NCBI GenBank assembly: GCA_003211335.1 | Contig: QCTA01000016.1 | Location: 1-16,767, forward strand | DNA length: 16,767 nucleotides | Direction of reading: 5' to 3' | DNA from: Prochlorococcus sp. AG-670-O11 | GTDB taxonomy: Bacteria; Cyanobacteriota; Cyanobacteriia; PCC-6307; Cyanobiaceae | Program-made: the position numbers and the translations under genes | Shown: piece by piece, positions 16,630 to 16,767 of the stretch | Layout: every line of letters starts with the position of its first letter | Position numbering within the stretch: position 1 is the first letter of the stretch | Notes under the pieces: generated by a model | What the model was told of the DNA's origin: nothing | Seen by the model: only the letters and a program-made list of their open reading frames with translations | The model's database searches: none

Positions 16630-16767
16630 AAAATGAATATCAAAATACAAAGCAAAAATAATGAAGAATTACTAAACAAATTAGAAACTTTATTTATAAA
16701 TCAAACAAAATAAAAAAATATTTTAGTTATGTCTCGTAAAAGGTTATGATATTCAAATATATATTTT

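Noticed and set aside
16446..16661. 71-codon plus-strand reading frame
   Set aside because: Most of it is antisense to the amidotransferase start of glutamate synthase, including the Cys28 region.
16633..16713. 26-codon plus-strand reading frame starting MNIKIQSKNNEELL
   Set aside because: It has no Shine-Dalgarno sequence or recognisable motif and overlaps the likely promoter of the glutamate synthase gene. In such A-rich DNA, short lysine/asparagine frames arise by chance.
16587..16767. NtcA operator for the glutamate synthase gene
   Set aside because: No GTA-N8-TAC was found in the available upstream sequence; the closest match ends in TGA and is not credible.

Overview
The window looks like a stretch of a high-light-adapted Prochlorococcus chromosome. 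It is strongly AT-rich and tightly packed. Its PsaA and PsaB have the marine picocyanobacterial form, PsaL is long (199 aa), and it carries a probable CbiG-CobJ fusion and a ferredoxin-type glutamate synthase. I recognise the family and lineage from the protein sequences; I cannot name the strain.

Layout, left to right. Positions 1-701 (minus) are the start of a cobalamin-pathway gene with a CbiG domain. A 340-base gene-free leader precedes psaA and psaB (plus), the two reaction-centre subunits of photosystem I, which end at a strong terminator. Next come a membrane-anchored family 2 glycosyltransferase (plus) and a small membrane/HEAT-like protein (minus), converging on a shared hairpin. Then psaI (only 37 codons) and psaL (plus) add two more photosystem I subunits. 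A divergent pair follows: an NlpC/P60 cell-wall peptidase (minus) and a penicillin-binding-fold serine hydrolase (plus). After these come a small hypothetical gene and a serine-recombinase homologue (both minus, overlapping or abutting), a 280-base AT-rich gap with repeated GTWCT motifs, lipA (plus), a YciI-like gene and the glutamate synthase gene (both minus, apparently one operon).

Four photosystem I genes thus sit in two transcription units (psaAB and psaIL) about 1.6 kb apart. The other genes are housekeeping functions: corrin synthesis, polyprenyl-linked sugar transfer, peptidoglycan hydrolysis, lipoate synthesis and nitrogen assimilation. There are no tRNA or rRNA genes, insertion sequences or CRISPR arrays that I can see.

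The most unusual item is the serine-recombinase homologue at 9827-10534. It keeps the family fold and a C-terminal helix-turn-helix, but the position of the catalytic serine is isoleucine. Just upstream lie several copies of a TAGAAC/GTTCTA motif. A nine-base form of that motif (ATTGTTCTA) also occurs upstream of psaA and of the glycosyltransferase. This suggests a recombinase turned into a DNA-binding regulator, which is an inference only.
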